Source of the DNA: Asterias rubens
Taxonomy: Eukaryota; Echinodermata; Asteroidea; Forcipulatida; Asteriidae
Assembly: GCF_902459465.1 (NCBI RefSeq)
Contig: NC_047078.1
Location: 1,532,691-1,596,690, forward strand
Direction of reading: 5' to 3'
Length of the DNA: 64,000 bases
Each line of letters opens with the position of its first letter. Within the stretch, counting starts at the first letter, position 1. The notes under the pieces were generated by a model. The model searched no databases and had not been told where the DNA came from. It saw only the letters and a program-made list of their open reading frames with translations. Below, piece after piece: positions 55,320 to 64,000 of the stretch. The position numbers and the translations under genes were made by a program.

Positions 55320-58300
55320 TCGACGTCTTATATAGCGCACGTATCTACCAAACAAGGTACTCAAGGCGCTGAGTATATACAAACTTGATGGAAGTGAAGA
55401 TTTCTCATACGAATCTACACGCACGAATTTACACTTTACTGAAGAGTAAACAGTTCAACTTGAAAATTACTGTCTTTCCGAACTGAAAGATAACATGGTG
55501 TGCAACAAAACACAGCTGAAAACATGTTATCTTTCAGTTAAAACAAAAAATTCCAACTGAAAAATACATCTATAACACAAATTGTTGTTCACATAATTAT
55601 TAAGGGAAAGAGTTTATCAAGTCAGAGAATAGAATCTAAAGTGTAGATTCGTGACTACAACTTGCCTTTGGCTCACATTCTATTCACGAATCTACACTTT
55701 CTCGTCCATTCTCCTTAAACTTAATCAACTCTCTTTGATTCTGAAACAGATGATGGTGTGCGACTAGTTGGTGGAAACTTCTCCTCTGAAGGTAGAGTTG
55801 AAGTAAGGTATAATGGCACATGGGGCACTGTATGTGACGACGACTGGGACATCAGAGACGCCAACGTTGTGTGCAGACAACTCGGCTATACTGGAGCAAC
55901 TGATGCATGGCAGAACGCACACTTTGGACAAGGAACAGGTCAAATACTCATGGACAACGTCAACTGCAATGGACATGAAGGCAGATTGCAGAATTGTAAT
56001 TTCCAGGGTTGGGGTTCGCACAATTGTGGACATTATGAAGATGCCTCCGTGACGTGTAATGAAGGTAAGATGTAATAGGAATAAAAGGTCACTATTCTTA
56101 AGTTTCTGGACCTTTAAAGTCACTGGAAACTTTGGTAGTTACTCAAAATATATATTAGCATAACAATTTAATTGGTAACGAGCAATGGAGAGCTGCATTA
56201 AGGGTAAACACTTTGTGAGAAACGGCTCCCTCTCAAATAAAGTAGTTTTTCGCGAAAGAGGTATTTTCTCATTAAAATAATAAAAGCCTTCAGCTGATGA
56301 TGCATTTTATTGCACTCAAGTTCGTACAACAAGGGTGTTTTTTCTTTCATAATTTTCTTGCAAATTCGATGATAATTGAGCCCAGCTTTTCAAAGAAATG
56401 TTATTTTATGCATATATGTTGTGATACACCAATTGAGAATACTGGTATTTGACAATTACAAAACGTTTGCCTAAAGGCAGGCACTATAGACCCTTTTGGT
56501 AAATATAGAACAGTTCGTGTCTTGTTTAAATTCTTTAAAACAAAATAACGGCAAAGACCTCGGTCAATTTGTTGTTTCTTTTACGCGTGAAAATAGTGAT
56601 AGTCAGCACAAAAGCTTTAAAAAAAAAACTTTAATAATCTTCAGAGAATGAAAAATATGATCTAACATTACCTTACCTTCTGACTTCAGGATATCAAACG
56701 GATTACCCAGATTATCCATCGTACGACTACGACAGCGACACTGATGGCCCATCCGACAACTGGTCCGACTACGACTATAGCGGTAGATTATTATTATTAT
56801 TTTTTTACCCATATCAAGGCGCTACAATAATTATAATACCCCACAAGTGTATAGCAGTGGACACTATTGGTAATTATTAAAAAATAGTAATTATCAGCAT
56901 AAAACCTCAACTGGTAACGAGTAATGGGGGGAGGTTGATAGTATAAAACATTGTGAGAAACGACTTCCTCTGAAGTGACGTAGTTTTCAAGAAAGAAATA
57001 ATTTTCCACGAATTTGATTTCGAAACCTCAAGTTCTCGAAATCAAGCATCTGAAAGCACCAACTACTTTTTTTCATAATTATTTCGCAACTTCGACGATC
57101 AATTGAGCTAAAAGTTTCACAGGTTTGTTATCTTACGCACATGTTGAGATACACCAATTGAGAAGACTGGTCTTTGACATTCCAAACGTGTACAGTGCCT
57201 TTAAAGGCAGTGGACACTATTGGTAATTACTCAAAGTAATTACTGGCATAAAACCTTTCTTGGTGACGAGTAATAGGGAGAGAAGTTGATGGTATAAAAC
57301 ATTGTGAGAAACGGTTCCCTCTGAAGCGCCATAGTTTCCGAGAAAGAAGTAATTTTCCACGAATTTGATTTCGAGACCTCAGATTTAGAACTTGAGGTCT
57401 CGAAATCAACCATCTAAACGCACACAACTTTGTGTGACAAGAGTTATTTTTTTCATTATTATCTCGCAACTTCGATGACCGATTGAGCTCAAATTTTCAC
57501 AGGTTTGTTATGTTATGCATATGTTGAGATACACCAACTGTGAAGGCTAGTCTTTGACAATTACCAATAGTGTCCACTGCCTTTAAGTTTAAATTTCATT
57601 ATCTGGAGGTATGCCGTTGCTGACAATAGCAATGAAAACATCTTGATTGTACAACATTCAAGTAAAATAAGTGTACAATTCCCTTGTCACATGAGGAAAC
57701 TTTTGCATGCAACAAAGACTGAAGCACCCAACTGCAGCAGTGCAGGATACACGACCACTTTTGGTAGCATCCATAATTATTTGCAGACATTGTGTCTTAC
57801 GATCCTATTACAAATAATTTGTGAACTATCAAATGAGATTGGCTTTGAACCTTAGAGTGACTGACACCATTATAGTCTCTTGACAGTCTCCTGACGATGG
57901 CTAGAGCGAAGCTAGTCGATTTTTGTTGTTGTTATACTATTTAGAACTCACACCACTGTAGTTAAGTTACAACGATCCTATATCAAAGCTAGGCCTAATA
58001 AAAGTAGTACTCCCAGCCAATTTTCTAACTTCTGCCCAGGTAGTAGCTAAAAAGTAGGACAGTTCTTTGCAGAACCGAGTCTTCCGAAATCCGAAAATCC
58101 GCGGTAGTATAGCAAGACAGTTCTTTGAACAAACTCTACTTGGCAAGTAGACACACACATGATGTTACCGCAAACAGATATATTGATACCTCACCATGCA
58201 ATGTCTCAAATCCCATATTAGTATAAATGTTGTACTTCTTTCCTCTTTAGTATATCATTGCGACGATGGCAGGCAAATTCCTAGAGTGTGGAGGTGTGAT

Positions 58301-59667
58301 CGTATTGTAGATTGCACTGATGGAGATGACGAGGCGCACTGCTTCCATCACGGAGACTCGGGTAAGATTCAATCTCAATCAGCTTCCGCCATCTACCGTC
58401 AGCTACCGTCTTGTCGGTACTTAAAGGCAATGGACACCTTTGGACCATGGCCAGTAGTGTCGTGGCCGAGCGGTAAAGAGCACTGAATTCAAACTCTGGT
58501 GTTTCTGATCAGCCGTGGGTTCGAATCACCAGCCGTGACACTTGTGTCCTTAAGCAAGACACAAACCATTGCTTCGTCCTTTGGATAGGACGTAAAGCCG
58601 TTGGTCCCATGTGTTATGTAACGCATGTAAAAGAACCAGTGCACTTATCGAAAAGAGAAGGGGTTCGCCCCGGTGTTCCGGGTCCGACCGGCAGCAAATT
58701 GCGCCACAGCACCTTGTAAAGCATTACATGGTTCTATCAGAATTAGGTCTCATAATTCAAACGTTCCCACATCTGGCAGGAAATACTGTATGTTACAGCG
58801 CCAGGAGCGTCACTGGGTGACGGACATGTGCGCTATATAAGAAGCCAAAATTGTTATTTTATTTAAAATAAAATTATGAAAATTTTGACTCAATTTGGTC
58901 ATCGATATTTAAGACTAACGGAAAAATACCCTTGCTTCACAAAGCCGATGAGAGCTGCTGATATAGTATAAAACATTGTGAGAAACGGCTCACTCTGAAG
59001 TAACGTATATAGTTCTTGAGAAAGAAGTAATTTCTCACTATAATATTTGAACTGAATATAAGAGACCTCAGCTGAGGTCTCGAAATCAAGGCATCTGAAA
59101 GCACACAACTTGTGTGACAAGGGTGTTTTTTCTTCCATTATTCTCTCGCAACTTCGACGACCAATAATGGAGTCCAAATGTTTACAGATTTGTTATTTTA
59201 TGCATAATGTTGAGATACACCAATGTCCGAATTAATGTTTTACAAGTATAAACAACGCCATTTTCACCATTGTCGAGGACCAAATTACCTTGTCAATATA
59301 AGTAATTTATTTCTGCGACTACGCCAGCTTTTTTTTTTTTTTTTTTTTGATTTGTTTGTCTTAAGTAATTTTGTGTTTGTTGTAAATTTAATGGAACAGC
59401 TCTTCATTTTGTATATTGTTTTTAAGATTGTTTTAAGCATTAAAGTTCCATTTCAAAAGTCAAGTGAGATACACCAGCATTAATGAGAGGACTGGTCTTT
59501 GACAGTTACCAAAGGTTTCAGGTGTTTTTAATACATCTCTGATGATTGACTTTCTTGCAGGGAGTGTCTCCAAGAAGGATGAGGTTGAGGGTGAGAGGGA
59601 TACTCTTATGGAGAAGCTTCGTGCACGCATGCGCAAGGAAGCGAAAGATGAAGCAAAGCCTCAGTAG
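51227..59667 (+). CDS. Secreted protein: seven tandem LDLa repeats, SRCR, divergent LDLa (12 exons)
   Basis: Exons: 51227-51281; 52059-52250; 52427-52609; 52780-52962; 53135-53320; 53491-53673; 53847-54032; 54203-54385; 55750-56064; 56690-56782; 58251-58361; 59561-59667. Every junction is phase 1 and the sum is 658 aa. Exon 1 is a signal peptide ([13 protein letters not shown]). Each of exons 2-8 encodes an acidic Tyr/Asp-rich linker ([16 protein letters not shown]) plus an LDLa module: [30 protein letters not shown], six cysteines. Two of them carry an extra Trp. Exon 9 is an SRCR domain ([48 protein letters not shown]). Exon 11 is an LDLa with only four cysteines. The C-terminus is charged ([19 protein letters not shown]). 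There is no transmembrane segment, so secretion is expected. LDLa/SRCR combinations occur in scavenger-receptor-like proteins; ligand unknown. Confidence 0.9.
51545..51770. mobile_element. Repeat in intron 1 with GACGTTTCGAAC motifs
   Basis: GAGTACAACCATGTGTAAAT, AAAGAGCCGGTGTGGTTTCG, TTCTTCTGAAGACGAGCAG and ACTGTTCGAAACGTCGAGG. Related sequence is at 40215-40350, and the motif pair is at 39045 and 45748. The internal inverted pair TCGACG(A)TTCGAACAG/CTGTTCGAAACGTCGA marks its centre. Confidence 0.6.
52059..54385 (+). repeat. Tandem array of about 355-bp exon-intron units
   Basis: Exon starts are spaced 368, 353, 355, 356, 356 and 356 bp. Introns (for example ATGATGACAACGATTAGGTT, CTATAGTGTGCCACAAAAGC) are almost as conserved as exons, so expansion is recent or homogenised. 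Units alternate in type: those with TGGTGGCAG and AACTGTCATG (53135, 53847) versus TGGCAG and AACTGCCATG. Confidence 0.9.
54472..54592 (+). pseudogene. Pseudo-exon copy of the 56690 linker exon without acceptor
   Basis: TACGACTACGACAGC..GACAACTGGTCCGACTACGAC and the donor-side GCGGTAGATTATTATTAT match exon 56690-56782, but the 5' part and the AG acceptor are replaced by MITE-type sequence (TTCAAAGAAATGTTATTTTA) that also occurs at 56388-56408. It could not be spliced as an exon. Confidence 0.7.
54665..55022. mobile_element. MITE with hybrid termini
   Basis: The left end is the GGACACTATTGG type; the right end is AAACGTGTACAGTGCCTTTA, the GTACACGTTTGG subfamily. Near-identical copy at 56850-57205. 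Confidence 0.75.
55020..55195. mobile_element. Left half of a GGACACTATTGG MITE
   Basis: Begins AAAGGCAGTGGACACTATTG directly after the previous copy and breaks off at GAATTTGATTTCGGACC. The same tandem MITE arrangement, complete, is found at 56850-57587. Confidence 0.75.
55257..55320. repeat. (AAT)n microsatellite and LINE-type tail
   Basis: A run of about 18 AAT units leads into ATCGACGTCTTATATAGCGC and CAAGGTACTCAAGGCGCTGAG, typical of minus-strand LINE 3' tails. Confidence 0.75.
55485..55540. repeat. Hairpin TGAAAGATAACATG
   Basis: TGAAAGATAACATGGTGTG and CATGTTATCTTTCA form a strong stem in the intron before the SRCR exon. A second pair, AGTGTAGATTCGTGA/TCACGAATCTACACT, lies at 55640-55702, embedded in an element with ends AGAGTTTATCAAG and CTTAATCAACTCT. 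Confidence 0.65.
56113..56478. mobile_element. Diverged MITE of the GGACACTATTGG/GTACACGTTTGG family
   Basis: TTTAAAGTCACTGGAAACTTTGGTAG at the left; TTACAAAACGTTTGCC at the right; interior AGAAACGGCTCCCTCTCAAA. Confidence 0.7.
56850..57205. mobile_element. MITE with hybrid termini, duplicate of 54665-55022
   Basis: Differs from 54665-55022 by few substitutions. The linker exon, TTATTATT tract and MITE were duplicated as one block (54530-55195 and 56700-57370). Confidence 0.8.
57204..57587. mobile_element. Full-length GGACACTATTGG MITE
   Basis: Left TTTAAAGGCAGTGGACACTA, central palindrome, right AGTGTCCACTGCCTTTAAG. Confidence 0.85.
58440..58862 (+). mobile_element. tRNA-derived SINE (about 410 bp)
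   Basis: A box TGGCCGAGCGGTAAAGAGC and B box GTGGGTTCGAATCACC give a Ser/Leu-type tRNA head. The body contains GGTGTTCCGGGTCCGACCGG and ATTGCGCCACAGCACCTTGT. The tail is GTGCGCTATATAAGAAGCC. It sits in the last intron of the LDLa/SRCR gene. Its body is the source of the 62385 array. Confidence 0.8.
58862..59527. mobile_element. Interrupted GGACACTATTGG-family MITE
   Basis: Left part 58862-59225 (AACGGCTCACTCTGAAGTAA, palindrome GAGACCTCAGCTGAGGTCTC); right end at 59462-59527 (GAGATACACCAGCATTAATG, ACTGGTCTTTGACAGTTACC). The 235-bp insert includes a T-run at 59330-59349. Confidence 0.6.
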
Positions 59668-59793
59668 GCCTACTAAAAAAATAAGATTTTGCAAGTCATT
59701 TCCAAGGTGATGTTTTGTTCTGTCTTCCAATTTGTTTTCCTCCTTCAATTCAATTCAATGAACATTTGTTTCGGTATTGCCCTCACAAGATAA

Positions 59794-59799
59794 AATAAA
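59794..59799 (+). terminator. PolyA signal of the LDLa/SRCR gene
   Basis: AATAAA 127 nt after the TAG. Confidence 0.55.
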
Positions 59800-60569
59800 T
59801 TGTGTGTTTCATAATAATTATTAACAGTTGACGGTTTTAAACAGTAGACAACATTATTAATAAGTCAGACAGGCAAAGCTAAGGAATGGGTGACAATTTG
59901 GCTTTTGTACACTAACCTATTGACAGAAGACCCACAAAGATAAAGACAATTGCAATGGACAACAAGGACAGACGAACACACGTAGGTGTACCAACAATAT
60001 TGTACCAAAAGCAAGCCATCTTGCATTACACCATTCTTTCTTAATCAGTATCAAGTTTTCTGTTGACTGTTAGCATTTCATTTTCTCTTTGTGCGCCGCG
60101 GGTGTCTTTATTGACAGATGCGCAGTGTAAAAAAACATATAATTATAATTGTTTATTCATTACTATTTATTATTCAGTAGGCCTTTAACAAGTCGTTTTG
60201 TCCCAATGTGATTTCCCCCACTTTCTTGTCATGCATTCTGTGTTAACATGACATATAGATTGTAGTCAGAAAAAACACACCTCACATTAAAAAATAGTTA
60301 CAAACAATCATTTTGAAGAACACTCGGAAAACCGATATTACGGTAGTTTACACGCAGGGCGCCCTCTGTTGGTATTGTGCTACACTAAACAAGACTATTC
60401 ACTATTTTGACGGACTGTTTTTCAGTAGGCTTCAGATTAAACTGTTACAACGATTGACAAATGCATGCACGAGTGTGTTTTATATGCACTTTATAAAGTT
60501 GTAAGGGTCTAAAATTGGATCGTGTGTGGGTAACGTCTATGTTAGGTATTAGCTTGTTGGTCTGCCTTT
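59800..60569. other. No gene recognised
   Basis: AT-rich intergenic sequence with short frames only. Confidence 0.45.
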
Positions 60570-60957
60570 TAAAGGCACTGTACACGTTTGGTAATTGTCA
60601 AATACCAGTGTTCTCACTTGGTGTATCCCATCATGAGCATAAAATAACAAGCCTGTGCAAATTTGGGCTCAATCGGTCATCGAAGTGGCGAGAAAATGAT
60701 GAAAGTAAAAAAACACCCTTGCTTAGACGAATGTGTGTGCTTTCGGATAGGAATAAAAGACTTCTAGCTGGAAGTCTTTTATTATTTTAGTGAGAAATTA
60801 CCTCTTTTTCAAAAACTACAATACTTCAGAGGGAGTCGTTTCCCACAATGTGTTATACTATCAACGGCTCTCCAATGCTCGTTACCAAGTAAATTTTTAA
60901 GTTAATATTTGTTTTGAGTAATTACCAAACGTGTACCGTCCCTTTAAAACAAAGGCG
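60570..60957. mobile_element. MITE, GTACACGTTTGG subfamily
   Basis: Left TTTAAAGGCACTGTACACGT; right AAACGTGTACCGTCCCTTTA; centre GACTTCTAGCTGGAAGTC instead of the GAGACCTC palindrome. Confidence 0.85.
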
Positions 60958-61310
60958 ACATTTATCAGGCATTGACCCTACTGGTTAAAACAAAAGTAGG
61001 ACAATTTAATTATTAGAATTATACAATCGACCTACTATTTTTTTTTTTTTTTTTTTTTTTACTTTTCCAGTTTTTTTTTGTCGTTGATTTTTTTAGGGCT
61101 TAATAATATACACTAGCAAAATCAGAAATCAGATATTTGAATAAGAAAATAATGTCTGGTTTTTAAAGTGCTGTCTTTTTGAATGAAAGTAATTTGTTTG
61201 AAAGAGGTCTTAAGTTTGAGTGTCTTGCATCGAGTTTGTTTGAGTATGAGTCCGAGTTGATCAGTTTCACGTTTACAGATTACTATTTTTACTTCTCCTG
61301 TTGATTACAG
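60958..61310. other. T-rich spacer
   Basis: Contains a T-run at 61037-61060. No gene. Confidence 0.5.
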
Positions 61311-61390
61311 ATGACGTCATGGATATTAAGGCTGCCAAGAATCTGACCACGGACAAGTTATTAGATAGCAAGTCATATCCTAATTTATGA
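61311..61390 (+). other. Candidate alternative last exon
   Basis: A good acceptor (CTTCTCCTGTTGATTACAG) is followed, in the same phase 1 as all exons of the upstream gene, by 26 codons reading DDVMDIKAAKNLTTDKLLDS and then a short tail to TGA. It could replace the 59561 exon in a splice variant. Chance cannot be excluded at this length. Confidence 0.3.
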
Positions 61391-62384
61391 TGTATAGTCA
61401 CTGGCAAGTTAGTTTAAGCTTTACGGTTGCTCTTGTGTTTTTGTTCACCTTTGATGTTTATTTGCGCTTCGGAATGAATGACTGACTGGAAAGATACCCC
61501 TATACTTTACTTTATTGTTGAACTTGCATTATTCCCGGGTATACAGAAAAACAGTGTTGATAATGTAGTCATTCTAAAAGTGCAAAATCAGGTAATGAAA
61601 TCCAAATCATAATTATCACATTCATTACATCAACAACAAGCTAAGTGGTTTTGTGTATTTAACTGCCATAAATGGAAGTTGAAGTTGAACTGTCAGGGCT
61701 TGATGATAATAAATTTTCTTACAAAAGCTGCTGCCACAACAGTCGAAAAATAATGTTTCCTGTTATTATTAATTTTATTTATTTATTAGTTTTTTTAAAG
61801 AAATAGACGAAAATCCTAACTCACACTAGTTCGGGCACTCAAAGCAGACTTGTTGAAAATAAAAGAACAACAGCAACAAAATAAACAGTCGTTCATTTGG
61901 ACCGAAAACGGTACTGTCATATTTATAGATAAATAAATAAATACCAATATCAATGTTAAAAGTCATTAGCCGAAGTTCAAAGTGAAGCTTGTCAGAACAT
62001 TGAACCAAACCGTGAATAAATCGATCTGCAACAATTTTTTTTAAGATTGGGATCCTGAGGCCGAAGCCGGTCTTTACGAAACGGTTTATTTGGACATTGG
62101 TCTTGACAATTTTACAAAATAATAATGTCCACGTAAGAAACTAGGTACCACACAATATCGTAAAAACACGTACACGGTCTATAATAAAGTAAGTTGTTGT
62201 GTGTCGGACTTTATTCTGACACTGAAGTGCAATAAAACATATTTTAGCTGCAGAAGTTATGAAATCAAATGTCTTTTTTTTTTAAATGTGTGTATATCTT
62301 GTGTAATGTAATTAACCAGATTTTCTTGTAAACAACTTATAGAACGGGTTTGCCTCGCTGTGTCTGTTTCGATTGGTTTGGCTG
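61391..62384. other. No gene recognised
   Basis: AT-rich intergenic sequence. Confidence 0.45.
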
Positions 62385-63065
62385 TATAATGCGCCACCAC
62401 CTTGTTAACCATTACATGGTGCGTAAAAGGAGTAGTTCGCATTGGTATTCCTGGTTTAATTGGCTGCATACTTGTAAACCATTACAATGTGAAAGGTAGT
62501 TCGCACCGGGTTCATGGTTTGATTGGCACAGCACCTTGTAGACCATAAAACATGGTGCTATGTAATAGGAGTAGTTTGCATTGGTGTTCCTGGTTTGATT
62601 GGCTGCATATTGCACCACAGCACCTTGTAAACCATTACATGGTGCGTAAAAGGAGTAGTTCGCCCTGGTGTTCCTGGTTTAATTGGCTGCATATTGCGCC
62701 ACAGCACCTTGTAAACCATTACATGGTGCGTAAAAGGAGTAGTTCGCACCGGTGTTCCTGGTTTGATTGGCTGCATATTGCACCACAGCACCTTGTAAAC
62801 CATTACATGGTGCGTAAAAGGAGTAGTTCGCCCTGGTGTTCCTGGTTTAATTGGCTGCATATTGCGCCACAGCACCTTGTAAACCATTACATGGTGCGTA
62901 AAAGGAGTAGTTCGCACCGGTGTTCCTGGTTTGATTGGCTGCATATTGCACCACAGCACCTTGTAAACCATTAAATGGTGCGTAAAAGGAGTAGTTCGCA
63001 CCGGTGTTCCTGGTTTGATTGGCTGCATATTGCACCACAGCACCTTGTAAACCATTACGTAGTGC
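62385..63065. repeat. 84-bp tandem array derived from a SINE body
   Basis: The word TGC(A/G)CCACAGCACCTTGTAAA starts at 62611, 62695, 62779, 62863, 62947 and 63031, exactly 84 bp apart. Degenerate units extend left to about 62385. Two unit types alternate (GCGCC with CGCCCTGGTG; GCACC with CGCACCGGTG), giving a 168-bp higher-order unit for part of the array. It matches the SINE body at 58660-58735. 84 is divisible by 3, so long false ORFs appear on both strands. Confidence 0.9.
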
Positions 63066-63133
63066 TCTGTATAAAAGGAATGGGTCTTATACTTCTAGAC
63101 ATAGCTCTGCATATCTTTCCTCTTGTGTAATGT

Positions 63134-63333
63134 AGACTTGTGGACAAGTCGTCAATGGTCCCACGCGATGAGATAGTCAAGTTGTGGCGGTGCTCTCGCG
63201 AAATCACTGTTCTCGCGCGAACTGCTGATGCCCGACAATTCGGCAACCAGCAGTTCGCGATCTCCCCATAGCAGCACCGCCGCAACTCGACTATCTCACC
63301 GCGTGGGACCATTAACGACTTGTCCACAAGTCT
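63134..63333. mobile_element. 200-bp palindromic MITE, TIR AGACTTGTGGACAAGTCGT
   Basis: 19-bp perfect terminal repeats; arms pair GTGGCGGTGCT and AGCAGCACCGCC; centre GAACTGCTG..CAGCAGTTC. The terminus TGTAGACTTGTGGACAAG recurs immediately after (63341). Confidence 0.85.
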
Positions 63334-63847
63334 AGTGTAATGTAGACTTGTGGACAAGATTTTCGTGTTTAAACAACTTATTTATGGAGAAAACTATCCT
63401 TTTCCTGTGACCCCGTAAATCAATATGTGGCAGAGTTCACATTATTTAACACCATGATTACCTCTTGTACACACATTCTCAAATACGCATCCCTTTAGAT
63501 ACATCATTTGTTCTTTCCATACTTGTACTTATAACATTTACCCCTTGACTTAGAACACAAAATTCCTTGTAGGAACACCCTGGTCCTTAGAATGTCCCTA
63601 TAAATGGGTTCCTTTTTTTCCCCTTTTTCCCTGGTCTCCAACAGGTACCGAATATGAAAGCAAAATGTACCCCCCCCCCCCCCCCGTCACCCTCCCCTAA
63701 GAACTGCTGACAATTCAAGAATACAATAAAGACACAATTTGTGGAAACCACGCCCCATATAGAGTATCAAGTGATTTGAGTTGCACCATCTTAAAATTTA
63801 ATCCTATACAATTTGAAAATTGAAGATTCTACCACAAACATGATCTA
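63334..63847. other. No gene; C-run
   Basis: A C-run of about 16 at 63670-63685. No coding region. Confidence 0.5.
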
Positions 63848-64000
63848 CTTAAACACACTGTACACGTTTTGTAATTTGTCAAAAACCAGTGTCCTCACTT
63901 GGTCTATCCCATTATAAGCATAAAATAACAAACCTGTGAAAACTTGGGCTCAATTGGCCATCGAAGTTGCAAGAAAATGATGAAAGAAAAAACACCCTTG
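63848..64000. mobile_element. MITE, GTACACGTTTGG subfamily, cut by the window end
   Basis: ACACTGTACACGTTTTGTAA, then the family left half as far as AAAAAACACCCTTG. Confidence 0.8.

Noticed and set aside
55239-55424. Tyr-rich ORF
   Set aside because: Translation of an (AAT)n microsatellite.
56073-56123. Minus-strand ORF 55764-56123 as an antisense gene
   Set aside because: Shadow of the SRCR exon; the plus strand has the conserved cysteines and splice sites.
62552-63055. 140- and 165-codon ORFs on opposite strands
   Set aside because: Artefact of the 84-bp tandem array.

Overview
The window is animal nuclear DNA. Genes are split by GT-AG introns, intergenic DNA is AT-rich and crowded with short inverted-repeat (MITE-like) elements, and there are LINE and tRNA-derived SINE remnants. 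The mix of protein families (a TRIM/RBCC beta-propeller protein, an LDLa/SRCR secreted protein, HECT-like and integrase-like transposon proteins) points to a marine deuterostome, most plausibly an echinoderm such as a sea star. That placement is inference.

Layout. 1-3070: repeats, including a deleted LINE 3' end (minus strand). 3081-12319: a composite DNA transposon of about 9.2 kb with long terminal inverted repeats (TIRs) built on 21-bp tandem arrays. It carries a three-exon HECT-like ubiquitin-ligase gene (+) and a two-exon DDE integrase-like transposase (-). It is flanked by a 9-bp target duplication, and two related unoccupied sites exist at about 24.1 and 30.6 kb. 12689-15740: a complete three-exon TRIM gene (-) with a decayed duplicate of its own coding sequence in intron 2. 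15885-16700: a tandem array with a period of about 100 bp. 18.0-31.9 kb: no intact host gene; two large diverged duplicated blocks, a 1.1-kb CACTG-ended foldback element, LINE fragments and many palindromic elements. 33.6-36.4 kb: a 1.1-1.3-kb tandem duplication with nested insertions whose unoccupied sites are also present, followed by a frameshifted gene fragment (-). 37-43 kb: a cluster of MITEs. 43208-44819: a Golgi-type nucleotide-sugar transferase (-), 5' end not found. 46-50 kb: more palindromic elements and SINE fragments. 51163-59799: a complete secreted-protein gene (+) with TATA box, signal peptide, seven near-identical LDLa exons, an SRCR exon, a divergent LDLa exon and a polyA signal. 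59.8-64 kb: repeats, including an 84-bp array derived from a SINE body.

Main result. The 3.1-12.3 kb element pairs an integrase-type transposase with a HECT-like E3 ligase whose first coding exon lies inside the TIR. The opposite TIR holds a mirrored, still-open version of that exon. The 1.1-kb element at 22.0-23.2 kb repeats the design, with an ATG exon plus splice donor in each arm. Host genes are otherwise independent; nothing suggests that TRIM, the glycosyltransferase and the LDLa/SRCR gene act together, although TRIM and LDLa/SRCR families are both common in echinoderm innate immunity.
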